Shown here piece after piece: positions 1 to 10,122 of a stretch of 64,000 bases of DNA (the first letter of the stretch is position 1; every line of letters begins with the position of its first letter). The position numbers and the translations under genes are program-made. Origin of the DNA: Pythium myriotylum (Eukaryota; Oomycota; Peronosporomycetes; Pythiales; Pythiaceae); contig JALJCQ010000014.1 in assembly GCA_023091665.1 (NCBI GenBank), positions 1,550,001 to 1,614,000 of the forward strand. Direction: 5' to 3'. Below the pieces are notes generated by a model. That model was not told where the DNA came from, made no database searches, and saw only the letters and a program-made list of their open reading frames with translations.

Positions 1-322
1 CTACACCCCCACCGCATGCCATTGCTTTACCCTCTACGCACACATTACCCAGACCCCAGACCCCAGACCCCAGATCCATCTGACCATCCATCCCTACGTG
101 GTGATACACAGCTCCTTCCGAATGCGTGTGACCCCGCACTGCTGTCAAACACCCGACCCAAATGCCATCCATCCATCCGACGCCGTCCACGACTCGATTG
201 GCCTATACGTCTGCCTACCGATCATGCTTGTCAGCCCGTTATCTCGTCGTACTATCATTCTCTCACGCATGATGAGTGCTATCCTCACATCAACGAAACC
301 AAAAGCCAAACTGAACTCGGAA

Positions 323-383
323 CCGCGACCGCGACCGCGACCGCGACCGAAACCGATACCGAAACCGCGACCGAAACCGAAAC
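323..383 (+). repeat. CGACCG hexamer tract, copy number variable (first unit)
   Basis: A run of CGACCG followed by a degenerate CCGAAA/CCGATA tail. Counting CGA codons before the first AAA or ATA gives n=4 here. Approximate start of the host unit's central region and n for later units: 2.1k 5; 4.2k 4; 6.2k 5; 8.3k 4; 10.4k 7; 11.7k 7; 13.0k 5; 14.2k 7; 15.5k 7; 16.8k 5; 18.1k 5; 19.4k 8; 20.7k 5; 22.0k 7; 24.0k 5; 26.1k 4; 28.1k 4; 29.4k 7; 30.7k 9; 32.0k 7; 33.3k 5; 34.6k 9; 35.9k 7; 37.2k 5; 38.5k 8; 39.8k 5; 41.1k 5; 42.3k 9; 43.6k 6; 45.8k 3; 47.1k 8; 48.3k 7; 49.6k 7; 50.9k 6; 52.2k 1; 53.4k 1; 55.5k 7; 56.8k 6; 58.1k 7; 59.4k 4; 60.6k 6; 61.9k 6; 63.2k 6. Confidence 0.9.
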
Positions 384-994
384 GAGCATCCCGCTTGCCT
401 TCCGGTTGATGCCACCCCACACAGGTGGGCTGATCCGTCCTTCATCCTTCGCCTCGTGTCGTCTGTGCGAGCTGAGCGAAGGTGTCTATTGTCCACACAG
501 GATCTCGACTCAACTGCGCGTATGTGTTGGCACGACAGACTCGAACGACTACACCAACCTGAACGTGGTCGATGGACTCGTAGTTGGGACCCACCCACTC
601 ACCCACCCACGCTGGGTCCGCGGTGAGGGGCTAGAACCAACGAGTGCGAGTGGATTGAAGCCACATGCGTGGGAACAAGTGCGGGGGTTGGTGCCGACTC
701 CTGGTTCACCTTGTCAGCTGAACGCACACGCTGGTTAGATGGTGACATGCTCATCAAATGGAGCCAACATGCGGGCAGCGGTGGAGTGTGGAAAGAAAGA
801 CAAGCAAGCACGACGAAGAGCGAGCATTGTCGAGGATAGGATGAGGGTGACGGGAAGGAGGTGATAGATAATGTGCTGGTGTGTGTGTTTGTGTTTGATT
901 GTGTGGTGATTAGTTGTGTTGTTTTATTGTTTTGGTTGTTGTAGTATGCGGTGTGTTTGTGTATGTGAGTGGAGTCGGGCGTGGATCAAAAAGA

Positions 995-1058
995 AGCGCG
1001 AGACCGGGTTCGAACCAGTGACCCTTCGAGCTGCAATCGAAAGCTCTACCACTGAGCT
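995..1058 (-). pseudogene. tRNA-Cys(GCA) copy 1, 5'-truncated
   Basis: Matches the array tRNA from the discriminator through the D stem but lacks the first 8 nucleotides (the whole 5' acceptor strand and U8). The sequence jumps directly from the D stem into the inserted segment at 1059. The acceptor stem cannot form, so a functional Cys tRNA is unlikely, although the A and B boxes and the terminator remain. The same lesion occurs at 22958. Spacing to the next tRNA on the right is 2,086 bp. Confidence 0.9.
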
Positions 1059-1852
1059 TCACTTCGCAATTTGCTCGCTACCCCTCAAGTGACCAAGTCC
1101 AGAAGTGTCCAGTCCAAGCACCCAGCCCAGCTGCCAGCCCATCACCCCCGACCCTCTCCACACCCAGTCGCCATGACCAAGGGTGCTGCGAGAGCCAAGA
1201 CCAAGCGCAAGAAGCTTGGCATCGGGACGCTGCCGCCACCGCGCCGACCAGTCGGCATCCCATGCGTGCTTCCTTCGGCTTCATCGGGAGAGCCGACATT
1301 CACCACATGGAGAGCGCGCGCCAGAGCTCGGCCACCTGGTCGACTCTAATATCAACCCACCGCTGATCAACCCACGCCGTGACCAACACTCACGGCACCC
1401 AGCCACCAACCTTCACTCACGAGACCGTTGGGTAACCAACACTCACCGACACCAACCTCAACCCAACCAGCACTCACCGACACCAACCTCAACCCAACCA
1501 GCACTCACCGACACCAACCTCAACCCAACCAGCATTCAAGCAACCCAGCATCAACCCAACCGGCATTCAGCCAACCCAGCTTCAACCCAACCAACACTCA
1601 AGCAACCCAGCATCAACATACCAGCAAACCAGCAAATGAAGGTCAAGTTAACCCAGTACCCAGCTTCAACGACAACAGAACAACAACCTCAACAACCCAA
1701 CGAACCATGACGCAAGGATTCATCCTCTCAGCACAAACCGACCAGCCAACCACGAGACTCAACCGAACCTTAGCAACATAGAACCCGCACGGGATTAGCG
1801 AGCAGTTAGAAGTCAGTCGTAAATGCTAGTGCAGCAATACAGACGCCTTGAA
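1059..1852. mobile_element. Inserted segment, copy 1 (794 bp)
   Basis: Begins tcacttcgc directly after the truncated tRNA and ends gccttgaa before actgagctacccgcgc at 1853–1868, a 16-nt fragment of the tRNA 5' end. Only 8 bp (actgagct) are repeated on both sides here. It carries three copies of a 31-bp minisatellite (about 1440–1530), and its 3' part reads caagcaaccc where other copies have caactcaccc. Internal variants cacctggtcg and acgccgtgacc are shared with the copies at 23022 and 44669. No terminal inverted repeats and no recognisable transposase or reverse transcriptase are present. Confidence 0.65.
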
Positions 1853-3073
1853 ACTGAGCTACCCGCGCGTCGAAACCAGACTCCTACGCTCACTCAACAA
1901 ACCCCGCTTTGACAATACACTTGGACAACTTTCACATTACACCAACAACAACACAATACACACATCATCGCCTCCACGCGAACAACTAACCAACAAACCG
2001 CCACAACCAGATACACACACGCCACCACACGCCGCACCGGCGCACACGGATCCCAACAACCCAACACAACGCTCCCCACACTACACCCCCACCGCATGCC
2101 ATTGCTTTACCCTCTACGCACACATTACCCAGACCCCAGACCCCAGACCCCAGATCCATCTGACCATCCATCCCTACGTGGTGATACACAGCTCCTTCCG
2201 AATGCGTGTGACCCCGCACTGCTGTCAAACACCCGACCCAAATGCCATCCATCCATCCGACGCCGTCCACGACTCGATTGGCCTATACGTCTGCCTACCG
2301 ATCATGCTTGTCAGCCCGTTATCTCGTCGTACTATCATTCTCTCACGCATGATGAGTGCTATCCTCACATCAACGAAACCAAAAGCCAAACTGAACTCGG
2401 AACCGCGACCGCGACCGCGACCGCGACCGCGACCGAAACCGATACCGAAACCGCGACCGAAACCGAAACGAGCATCCCGCTTGCCTTCCGGTTGATGCCA
2501 CCCCACACAGGTGGGCTGATCCGTCCTTCATCCTTCGCCTCGTGTCGTCTGTGCGAGCTGAGCGAAGGTGTCCATTGTCCACACAGGATCTCGACTCAAC
2601 TGCGCGTATGTGTTGGCACGACAGACTCGAACGACTACACCAACCTGAACGTGGTCGATGGACTCGTAGTTGGGACCCACCCACTCACCCACCCACGCTG
2701 GGTCCGCGGTGAGGGGCTAGAACCAACGAGTGCGAGTGGATTGAAGCCACATGCGTGGGAACAAGTGCGGGGGTTGGTGCCGACTCCTGGTTCACCTTGT
2801 CAGCTGAACGCACACGCTGGTTAGATGGTGACATGCTCATCAAATGGAGCCAACATGCGGGCAGCGGTGGAGTGTGGAAAGAAAGACAAGCAAGCACGAC
2901 GAAGAGCGAGCATTGTCGAGGATAGGATGAGGGTGACGGGAAGGAGGTGATAGATAATGTGCTGGTGTGTGTGTTTGTGTTTGATTGTGTGGTGATTAGT
3001 TGTGTTGTTTTATTGTTTTGGTTGTTGTAGTATGCGGTGTGTTTGTGTATGTGAGTGGAGTCGGGCGTGGATC

Positions 3074-3078
3074 AAAAA
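3074..3078 (-). terminator. Pol III T5 terminator (representative)
   Basis: The minus strand reads discriminator T, then TC, then TTTTT, then GATC. A T5 run this close to the tRNA 3' end is a standard Pol III terminator. In every copy it sits 7 to 3 bases left of the discriminator, for example 11356–11360 for the tRNA at 11363. Confidence 0.9.
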
Positions 3079-3080
3079 GA

Positions 3081-3152
3081 AGCGCGAGACCGGGTTCGAA
3101 CCAGTGACCCTTCGAGCTGCAATCGAAAGCTCTACCACTGAGCTACCCGCGC
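3081..3152 (-). tRNA. tRNA-Cys(GCA) copy 2 (reference description)
   Basis: A full cloverleaf folds on the minus strand. The 7-bp acceptor stem GCGCGGG/CTCGCGC has one G6·U67 pair. The D stem is GCTC/GAGC with a 7-nt loop. The anticodon stem TTCGA/TCGAA is perfect, with loop TTGCAGC and anticodon GCA (Cys). The 5-nt variable region is GGGTC. The T stem ACTGG/CCGGT has one U·G pair and loop TTCGAAC. The base after the acceptor is U73, the discriminator known as a Cys identity element. There is no intron and CCA is not encoded. The copy lies in a long unit: its 5' flank is the inserted segment from 3153. Its internal promoter and terminator are listed separately. Confidence 0.97.
3092..3145 (-). 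promoter_or_regulatory. Internal Pol III promoter, A and B boxes (representative)
   Basis: The A box TAGCTCAGTGG (minus strand, 3145–3135) and the B box GGTTCGAACCC (3102–3092) match the canonical type 2 Pol III promoter. The same positions are conserved in all the other copies, including the two truncated ones, apart from the first bases of the truncated tRNAs. This implies TFIIIC binding across the array. Confidence 0.9.
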
Positions 3153-3266
3153 TCACTTCGCAATTTGCTCGCTACCCCTCAAGTGACCAAGTCCAGAAGT
3201 GTCCAGTCCAAGCACCCAGCCCAGCTGCCAGCCCATCACCCCCGACCCTCTCCACACCCAGTCGCC

Positions 3267-3443
3267 ATGACCAAGGGTGCTGCGAGAGCCAAGACCAAGC
3301 GCAAGAAGCTTGGCATCGGGACGCTGCCGCCACCGCGCCGACCAGTCGGCATCCCATGCGTGCTTCCTTCGGCTTCATCGGGAGAGCCGACATTCACCAC
3401 ATGGAGAGCGCGCGCCAGAGCTCGGCCACCCGGTCGACTCTAA
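3267..3443 (+). other. Possible 58-codon ORF in the inserted segment
   Basis: The ATG follows gtcgcc, an acceptable eukaryotic start context. The product begins MTKGAARAKTKRKKLGIG, is very basic at the N-terminus, then proline/arginine-rich, and ends at TAA before the minisatellite. The frame is open in all ten inserted segments. Differences seen are one synonymous CCT/CCC change and one Ala to Ser change (copy at 54475). I do not recognise a family. It could be a captured first exon or simply chance in stop-poor DNA. Confidence 0.15.
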
Positions 3444-3530
3444 TATCAACCCACCGCTGATCAACCCACGCTGTGACCAACACTCACGGCACCCAGCCAC
3501 CAACCTTCACTCACGAGACCGTTGGGTAAC

Positions 3531-3688
3531 CAACACTCACCGACACCAACCTCAACCCAACCAGCACTCACCGACACCAACCTCAACCCAACCAGCATTC
3601 AAGCAACCCAGCATCAACCCAACCGGCATTCAGCCAACCCAGCTTCAACCCAACCAACACTCAACTCACCCAGCATCAACATACCAGC
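3531..3688 (+). repeat. Minisatellite in inserted segment (31-bp unit, representative)
   Basis: Two copies of a 31-bp unit (actcaccgac accaacctca then acccaaccagc) followed by degenerate CAACCCAACC/CCCAGC words. The 31-bp unit occurs three times in the insertions at 1059 and 54475 and twice in the other eight. All four bases occur but C and A dominate the + strand. Confidence 0.8.
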
Positions 3689-5137
3689 AAACCAGCAAAT
3701 GAAGGTCAAGTTAACCCAGTACCCAGCTTCAACGACAACAGAACAACAACCTCAACAACCCAACGAACCATGACGCAAGGATTCATCCTCTCAGCACAAA
3801 CCGACCAGCCAACCACGAGACTCAACCGAACCTTAGCAACATAGAACCCGCACGGGATTAGCGAGCAGTTAGAAGTCAGTCGTAAATGCTAGTGCAGCAA
3901 TACAGACGCCTTGAAACTGAGCTACCCGCGCGTCGAAACCAGACTCCTACGCTCACTCAACAAACCCCGCTTTGACAATACACTTGGACAACTTTCACAT
4001 TACACCAACAACAACACAATACACACATCATCGCCTCCACGCGAACAACTAACCAACAAACCGCCACAACCAGATACACACACGCCACCACACGCCGCAC
4101 CGGCGCACACGGATCCCAACAACCCAACACAACGCTCCCCACACTACACCCCTACCGCATGCCATTGCTTTACCCTCTACGCACACATTACCCAGACCCC
4201 AGACCCCAGACCCCAGATCCATCTGACCATCCATCCCTACGTGGTGATACACAGCTCCTTCCGAATGCGTGTGACCCCGCACTGCTGTCAAACACCCGAC
4301 CCAAATGCCATCCATCCATCCGACGCCGTCCACGACTCGATTGGCCTATACGTCTGCCTACCGATCATGCTTGTCAGCCCGTTATCTCGTCGTACTATCA
4401 TTCTCTCACGCATGATGAGTGCTATCCTCACATCAACGAAACCAAAAGCCAAACTGAACTCGGAACCGCGACCGCGACCGCGACCGCGACCGAAACCGAT
4501 ACCGAAACCGCGACCGAAACCGAAACGAGCATCCCGCTTGCCTTCCGGTTGATGCCACCCCACACAGGTGGGCTGATCCGTCCTTCATCCTTCGCCTCGT
4601 GTCGTCTGTGCGAGCTGAGCGAAGGTGTCTATTGTCCACACAGGATCTCGACTCAACTGCGCGTATGTGTTGGCACGACAGACTCGAACGACTACACCAA
4701 CCTGAACGTGGTCGATGGACTCGTAGTTGGGACCCACCCACTCACCCACCCACGCTGGGTCCGCGGTGAGGGGCTAGAACCAACGAGTGCGAGTGGATTG
4801 AAGCCACATGCGTGGGAACAAGTGCGGGGGTTGGTGCCGACTCCTGGTTCACCTTGTCAGCTGAACGCACACGCTGGTTAGATGGTGACATGCTCATCAA
4901 ATGGAGCCAACATGCGGGCAGCGGTGGAGTGTGGAAAGAAAGACAAGCAAGCACGACGAAGAGCGAGCATTGTCGAGGATAGGATGAGGGTGACGGGAAG
5001 GAGGTGATAGATAATGTGCTGGTGTGTGTGTTTGTGTTTGATTGTGTGGTGATTAGTTGTGTTGTTTTATTGTTTTGGTTGTTGTAGTATGCGGTGTGTT
5101 TGTGTATGTGAGTGGAGTCGGGCGTGGATCAAAAAGA

Positions 5138-5209
5138 AGCGCGAGACCGGGTTCGAACCAGTGACCCTTCGAGCTGCAATCGAAAGCTCTACCACTGAGC
5201 TACCCGCGC
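5138..5209 (-). tRNA. tRNA-Cys(GCA) copy 3
   Basis: Intact, identical to the copy at 3081. Its 5' flank is the inserted segment from 5210. Spacing to the next tRNA is 2,063 bp. Confidence 0.96.
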
Positions 5210-5972
5210 TCACTTCGCAATTTGCTCGCTACCCCTCAAGTGACCAAGTCCAGAAGTGTCCAGTCCAAGCACCCAGCCCAGCTGCCAGCCCATCACCCCC
5301 GACCCTCTCCACACCCAGTCGCCATGACCAAGGGTGCTGCGAGAGCCAAGACCAAGCGCAAGAAGCTTGGCATCGGGACGCTGCCGCCACCGCGCCGACC
5401 AGTCGGCATCCCATGCGTGCTTCCTTCGGCTTCATCGGGAGAGCCGACATTCACCACATGGAGAGCGCGCGCCAGAGCTCGGCCACCCGGTCGACTCTAA
5501 TATCAACCCACCGCTGATCAACCCACGCTGTGACCAACACTCACGGCACCCAGCCACCAACCTTCACTCACGAGACCGTTGGGTAACCAACACTCACCGA
5601 CACCAACCTCAACCCAACCAGCACTCACCGACACCAACCTCAACCCAACCAGCATTCAAGCAACCCAGCATCAACCCAACCGGCATTCAGCCAACCCAGC
5701 TTCAACCCAACCAACACTCAACTCACCCAGCATCAACATACCAGCAAACCAGCAAATGAAGGTCAAGTTAACCCAGTACCCAGCTTCAACGACAACAGAA
5801 CAACAACCTCAACAACCCAACGAACCATGACGCAAGGATTCATCCTCTCAGCACAAACCGACCAGCCAACCACGAGACTCAACCGAACCTTAGCAACATA
5901 GAACCCGCACGGGATTAGCGAGCAGTTAGAAGTCAGTCGTAAATGCTAGTGCAGCAATACAGACGCCTTGAA
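5210..5972. mobile_element. Inserted segment, copy 3 (763 bp)
   Basis: Flanked by the 16-bp repeat at 5194–5209 and 5973–5988. Carries cacccggtcg and acgctgtgacc, like the copy at 3153. Confidence 0.7.
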
Positions 5973-7200
5973 ACTGAGCTACCCGCGCGTCGAAACCAGA
6001 CTCCTACGCTCACTCAACAAACCCCGCTTTGACAATACACTTGGACAACTTTCACATTACACCAACAACAACACAATACACACATCATCGCCTCCACGCG
6101 AACAACTAACCAACAAACCGCCACAACCAGATACACACACGCCACCACACGCCGCACCGGCGCACACGGATCCCAACAACCCAACACAACGCTCCCCACA
6201 CTACACCCCCACCGCATGCCATTGCTTTACCCTCTACGCACACATTACCCAGACCCCAGACCCCAGACCCCAGATCCATCTGACCATCCATCCCTACGTG
6301 GTGATACACAGCTCCTTCCGAATGCGTGTGACCCCGCACTGCTGTCAAACACCCGACCCAAATGCCATCCATCCATCCGACGCCGTCCACGACTCGATTG
6401 GCCTATACGTCTGCCTACCGATCATGCTTGTCAGCCCGTTATCTCGTCGTACTATCATTCTCTCACGCATGATGAGTGCTATCCTCACATCAACGAAACC
6501 AAAAGCCAAACTGAACTCGGAACCGCGACCGCGACCGCGACCGCGACCGCGACCGAAACCGATACCGAAACCGCGACCGAAACCGAAACGAGCATCCCGC
6601 TTGCCTTCCGGTTGATGCCACCCCACACAGGTGGGCTGATCCGTCCTTCATCCTTCGCCTCGTGTCGTCTGTGCGAGCTGAGCGAAGGTGTCCATTGTCC
6701 ACACAGGATCTCGACTCAACTGCGCGTATGTGTTGGCACGACAGACTCGAACGACTACACCAACCTGAACGTGGTCGATGGACTCGTAGTTGGGACCCAC
6801 CCACTCACCCACCCACGCTGGGTCCGCGGTGAGGGGCTAGAACCAACGAGTGCGAGTGGATTGAAGCCACATGCGTGGGAACAAGTGCGGGGGTTGGTGC
6901 CGACTCCTGGTTCACCTTGTCAGCTGAACGCACACGCTGGTTAGATGGTGACATGCTCATCAAATGGAGCCAACATGCGGGCAGCGGTGGAGTGTGGAAA
7001 GAAAGACAAGCAAGCACGACGAAGAGCGAGCATTGTCGAGGATAGGATGAGGGTGACGGGAAGGAGGTGATAGATAATGTGCTGGTGTGTGTGTTTGTGT
7101 TTGATTGTGTGGTGATTAGTTGTGTTGTTTTATTGTTTTGGTTGTTGTAGTATGCGGTGTGTTTGTGTATGTGAGTGGAGTCGGGCGTGGATCAAAAAGA

Positions 7201-7272
7201 AGCGCGAGACCGGGTTCGAACCAGTGACCCTTCGAGCTGCAATCGAAAGCTCTACCACTGAGCTACCCGCGC
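7201..7272 (-). tRNA. tRNA-Cys(GCA) copy 4
   Basis: Intact. Long unit; 5' flank is the inserted segment from 7273. Spacing to the next tRNA is 2,072 bp. Confidence 0.96.
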
Positions 7273-8050
7273 TCACTTCGCAATTTGCTCGCTACCCCTC
7301 AAGTGACCAAGTCCAGAAGTGTCCAGTCCAAGCACCCAGCCCAGCTGCCAGCCCATCACCCCCGACCCTCTCCACACCCAGTCGCCATGACCAAGGGTGC
7401 TGCGAGAGCCAAGACCAAGCGCAAGAAGCTTGGCATCGGGACGCTGCCGCCACCGCGCCGACCAGTCGGCATCCCATGCGTGCTTCCTTCGGCTTCATCG
7501 GGAGAGCCGACATTCACCACATGGAGAGCGCGCGCCAGAGCTCGGCCACCCGGTCGACTCTAATATCAACCCACCGCTGATCAACCCACCGCTGATCAAC
7601 CCACGCTGTGACCAACACTCACGGCACCCAGCCACCAACCTTCACTCACGAGACCGTTGGGTAACCAACACTCACCGACACCAACCTCAACCCAACCAGC
7701 ACTCACCGACACCAACCTCAACCCAACCAGCATTCAAGCAACCCAGCATCAACCCAACCGGCATTCAGCCAACCCAGCTTCAACCCAACCAACACTCAAC
7801 TCACCCAGCATCAACATACCAGCAAACCAGCAAATGAAGGTCAAGTTAACCCAGTACCCAGCTTCAACGACAACAGAACAACAACCTCAACAACCCAACG
7901 AACCATGACGCAAGGATTCATCCTCTCAGCACAAACCGACCAGCCAACCACGAGACTCAACCGAACCTTAGCAACATAGAACCCGCACGGGATTAGCGAG
8001 CAGTTAGAAGTCAGTCGTAAATGCTAGTGCAGCAATACAGACGCCTTGAA
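7273..8050. mobile_element. Inserted segment, copy 4 (778 bp)
   Basis: Flanked by the 16-bp repeat at 7257–7272 and 8051–8066. It is 15 bp longer than the reference because ccaccgctgatcaac is duplicated near 7570–7600, shared only with the next copy. Confidence 0.7.
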
Positions 8051-9272
8051 ACTGAGCTACCCGCGCGTCGAAACCAGACTCCTACGCTCACTCAACAAAC
8101 CCCGCTTTGACAATACACTTGGACAACTTTCACATTACACCAACAACAACACAATACACACATCATCGCCTCCACGCGAACAACTAACCAACAAACCGCC
8201 ACAACCAGATACACACACGCCACCACACGCCGCACCGGCGCACACGGATCCCAACAACCCAACACAACGCTCCCCACACTACACCCCTACCGCATGCCAT
8301 TGCTTTACCCTCTACGCACACATTACCCAGACCCCAGACCCCAGACCCCAGATCCATCTGACCATCCATCCCTACGTGGTGATACACAGCTCCTTCCGAA
8401 TGCGTGTGACCCCGCACTGCTGTCAAACACCCGACCCAAATGCCATCCATCCATCCGACGCCGTCCACGACTCGATTGGCCTATACGTCTGCCTACCGAT
8501 CATGCTTGTCAGCCCGTTATCTCGTCGTACTATCATTCTCTCACGCATGATGAGTGCTATCCTCACATCAACGAAACCAAAAGCCAAACTGAACTCGGAA
8601 CCGCGACCGCGACCGCGACCGCGACCGAAACCGATACCGAAACCGCGACCGAAACCGAAACGAGCATCCCGCTTGCCTTCCGGTTGATGCCACCCCACAC
8701 AGGTGGGCTGATCCGTCCTTCATCCTTCGCCTCGTGTCGTCTGTGCGAGCTGAGCGAAGGTGTCTATTGTCCACACAGGATCTCGACTCAACTGCGCGTA
8801 TGTGTTGGCACGACAGACTCGAACGACTACACCAACCTGAACGTGGTCGATGGACTCGTAGTTGGGACCCACCCACTCACCCACCCACGCTGGGTCCGCG
8901 GTGAGGGGCTAGAACCAACGAGTGCGAGTGGATTGAAGCCACATGCGTGGGAACAAGTGCGGGGGTTGGTGCCGACTCCTGGTTCACCTTGTCAGCTGAA
9001 CGCACACGCTGGTTAGATGGTGACATGCTCATCAAATGGAGCCAACATGCGGGCAGCGGTGGAGTGTGGAAAGAAAGACAAGCAAGCACGACGAAGAGCG
9101 AGCATTGTCGAGGATAGGATGAGGGTGACGGGAAGGAGGTGATAGATAATGTGCTGGTGTGTGTGTTTGTGTTTGATTGTGTGGTGATTAGTTGTGTTGT
9201 TTTATTGTTTTGGTTGTTGTAGTATGCGGTGTGTTTGTGTATGTGAGTGGAGTCGGGCGTGGATCAAAAAGA

Positions 9273-9344
9273 AGCGCGAGACCGGGTTCGAACCAGTGAC
9301 CCTTCGAGCTGCAATCGAAAGCTCTACCACTGAGCTACCCGCGC
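9273..9344 (-). tRNA. tRNA-Cys(GCA) copy 5
   Basis: Intact. Long unit; 5' flank is the inserted segment from 9345. Spacing to the next tRNA is 2,090 bp. Confidence 0.96.
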
Positions 9345-10122
9345 TCACTTCGCAATTTGCTCGCTACCCCTCAAGTGACCAAGTCCAGAAGTGTCCAGTC
9401 CAAGCACCCAGCCCAGCTGCCAGCCCATCACCCCCGACCCTCTCCACACCCAGTCGCCATGACCAAGGGTGCTGCGAGAGCCAAGACCAAGCGCAAGAAG
9501 CTTGGCATCGGGACGCTGCCGCCACCGCGCCGACCAGTCGGCATCCCATGCGTGCTTCCTTCGGCTTCATCGGGAGAGCCGACATTCACCACATGGAGAG
9601 CGCGCGCCAGAGCTCGGCCACCCGGTCGACTCTAATATCAACCCACCGCTGATCAACCCACCGCTGATCAACCCACGCTGTGACCAACACTCACGGCACC
9701 CAGCCACCAACCTTCACTCACGAGACCGTTGGGTAACCAACACTCACCGACACCAACCTCAACCCAACCAGCACTCACCGACACCAACCTCAACCCAACC
9801 AGCATTCAAGCAACCCAGCATCAACCCAACCGGCATTCAGCCAACCCAGCTTCAACCCAACCAACACTCAACTCACCCAGCATCAACATACCAGCAAACC
9901 AGCAAATGAAGGTCAAGTTAACCCAGTACCCAGCTTCAACGACAACAGAACAACAACCTCAACAACCCAACGAACCATGACGCAAGGATTCATCCTCTCA
10001 GCACAAACCGACCAGCCAACCACGAGACTCAACCGAACCTTAGCAACATAGAACCCGCACGGGATTAGCGAGCAGTTAGAAGTCAGTCGTAAATGCTAGT
10101 GCAGCAATACAGACGCCTTGAA
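9345..10122. mobile_element. Inserted segment, copy 5 (778 bp)
   Basis: Flanked by the 16-bp repeat at 9329–9344 and 10123–10138. Has the same 15-bp internal duplication as copy 4 (about 9642–9672), so the two share a recent ancestor. Confidence 0.7.

Larger units (their letters stand above)
3153..3915. mobile_element. Inserted segment, copy 2 (763 bp, reference)
   Basis: Lies between two exact 16-bp direct repeats, actgagctacccgcgc, at 3137–3152 (inside the intact tRNA) and 3916–3931. Short units lack the segment and have one copy of this 16-mer, so the arrangement reads as an insertion with target-site duplication at nucleotides 1–16 of the tRNA. Contents: a GC-rich first third with a 58-codon ATG ORF (3267–3443), then a C/A-rich minisatellite region (about 3450–3760), then about 150 bp without repeats. 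There are no terminal inverted repeats, poly-A tail or enzyme domains. A 16-bp duplication is in the range of target-primed reverse transcription, so a non-autonomous retroelement or retrocopy is one option; filler DNA at a repair junction is another. Confidence 0.7.

Noticed and set aside
290..598. Minus-strand ORF with an RSRSRS tract resembling SR splicing factors
   Set aside because: The Arg/Ser run is only the CGACCG hexamer read in one frame; other frames read as GRGRG, RPRPR or TATAT. There is no RNA-recognition domain.
16..738. A 240–250 codon ATG ORF in most units, and the overlapping 103–219 codon ORFs
   Set aside because: A GACCCCA copy-number change (7 bp) shifts the frame in many units, splitting the ORF into two different frames (for example 14242–14646 and 14643–14975). 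No frame is preserved across the array and the translation matches no family I know. Open frames follow from C-rich, stop-poor sequence.
3172..3393. 73-codon minus-strand ORF in the insert
   Set aside because: It overlaps the + strand ORF and the GC-rich segment, has no recognisable domain, and is best explained as an antisense shadow.
3153..3915. DNA transposon or solo LTR
   Set aside because: There are no terminal inverted repeats, no TG/CA termini, and the flanking duplication is much longer than the 4–8 bp usual for these classes.
3790..3931. A second tRNA gene at the right end of the insert (it ends in tRNA-like gagctacccgcgc)
   Set aside because: Only the first 16 nt match a tRNA. I could not form an anticodon arm or T arm in the adjoining sequence, so it is the duplicated fragment.
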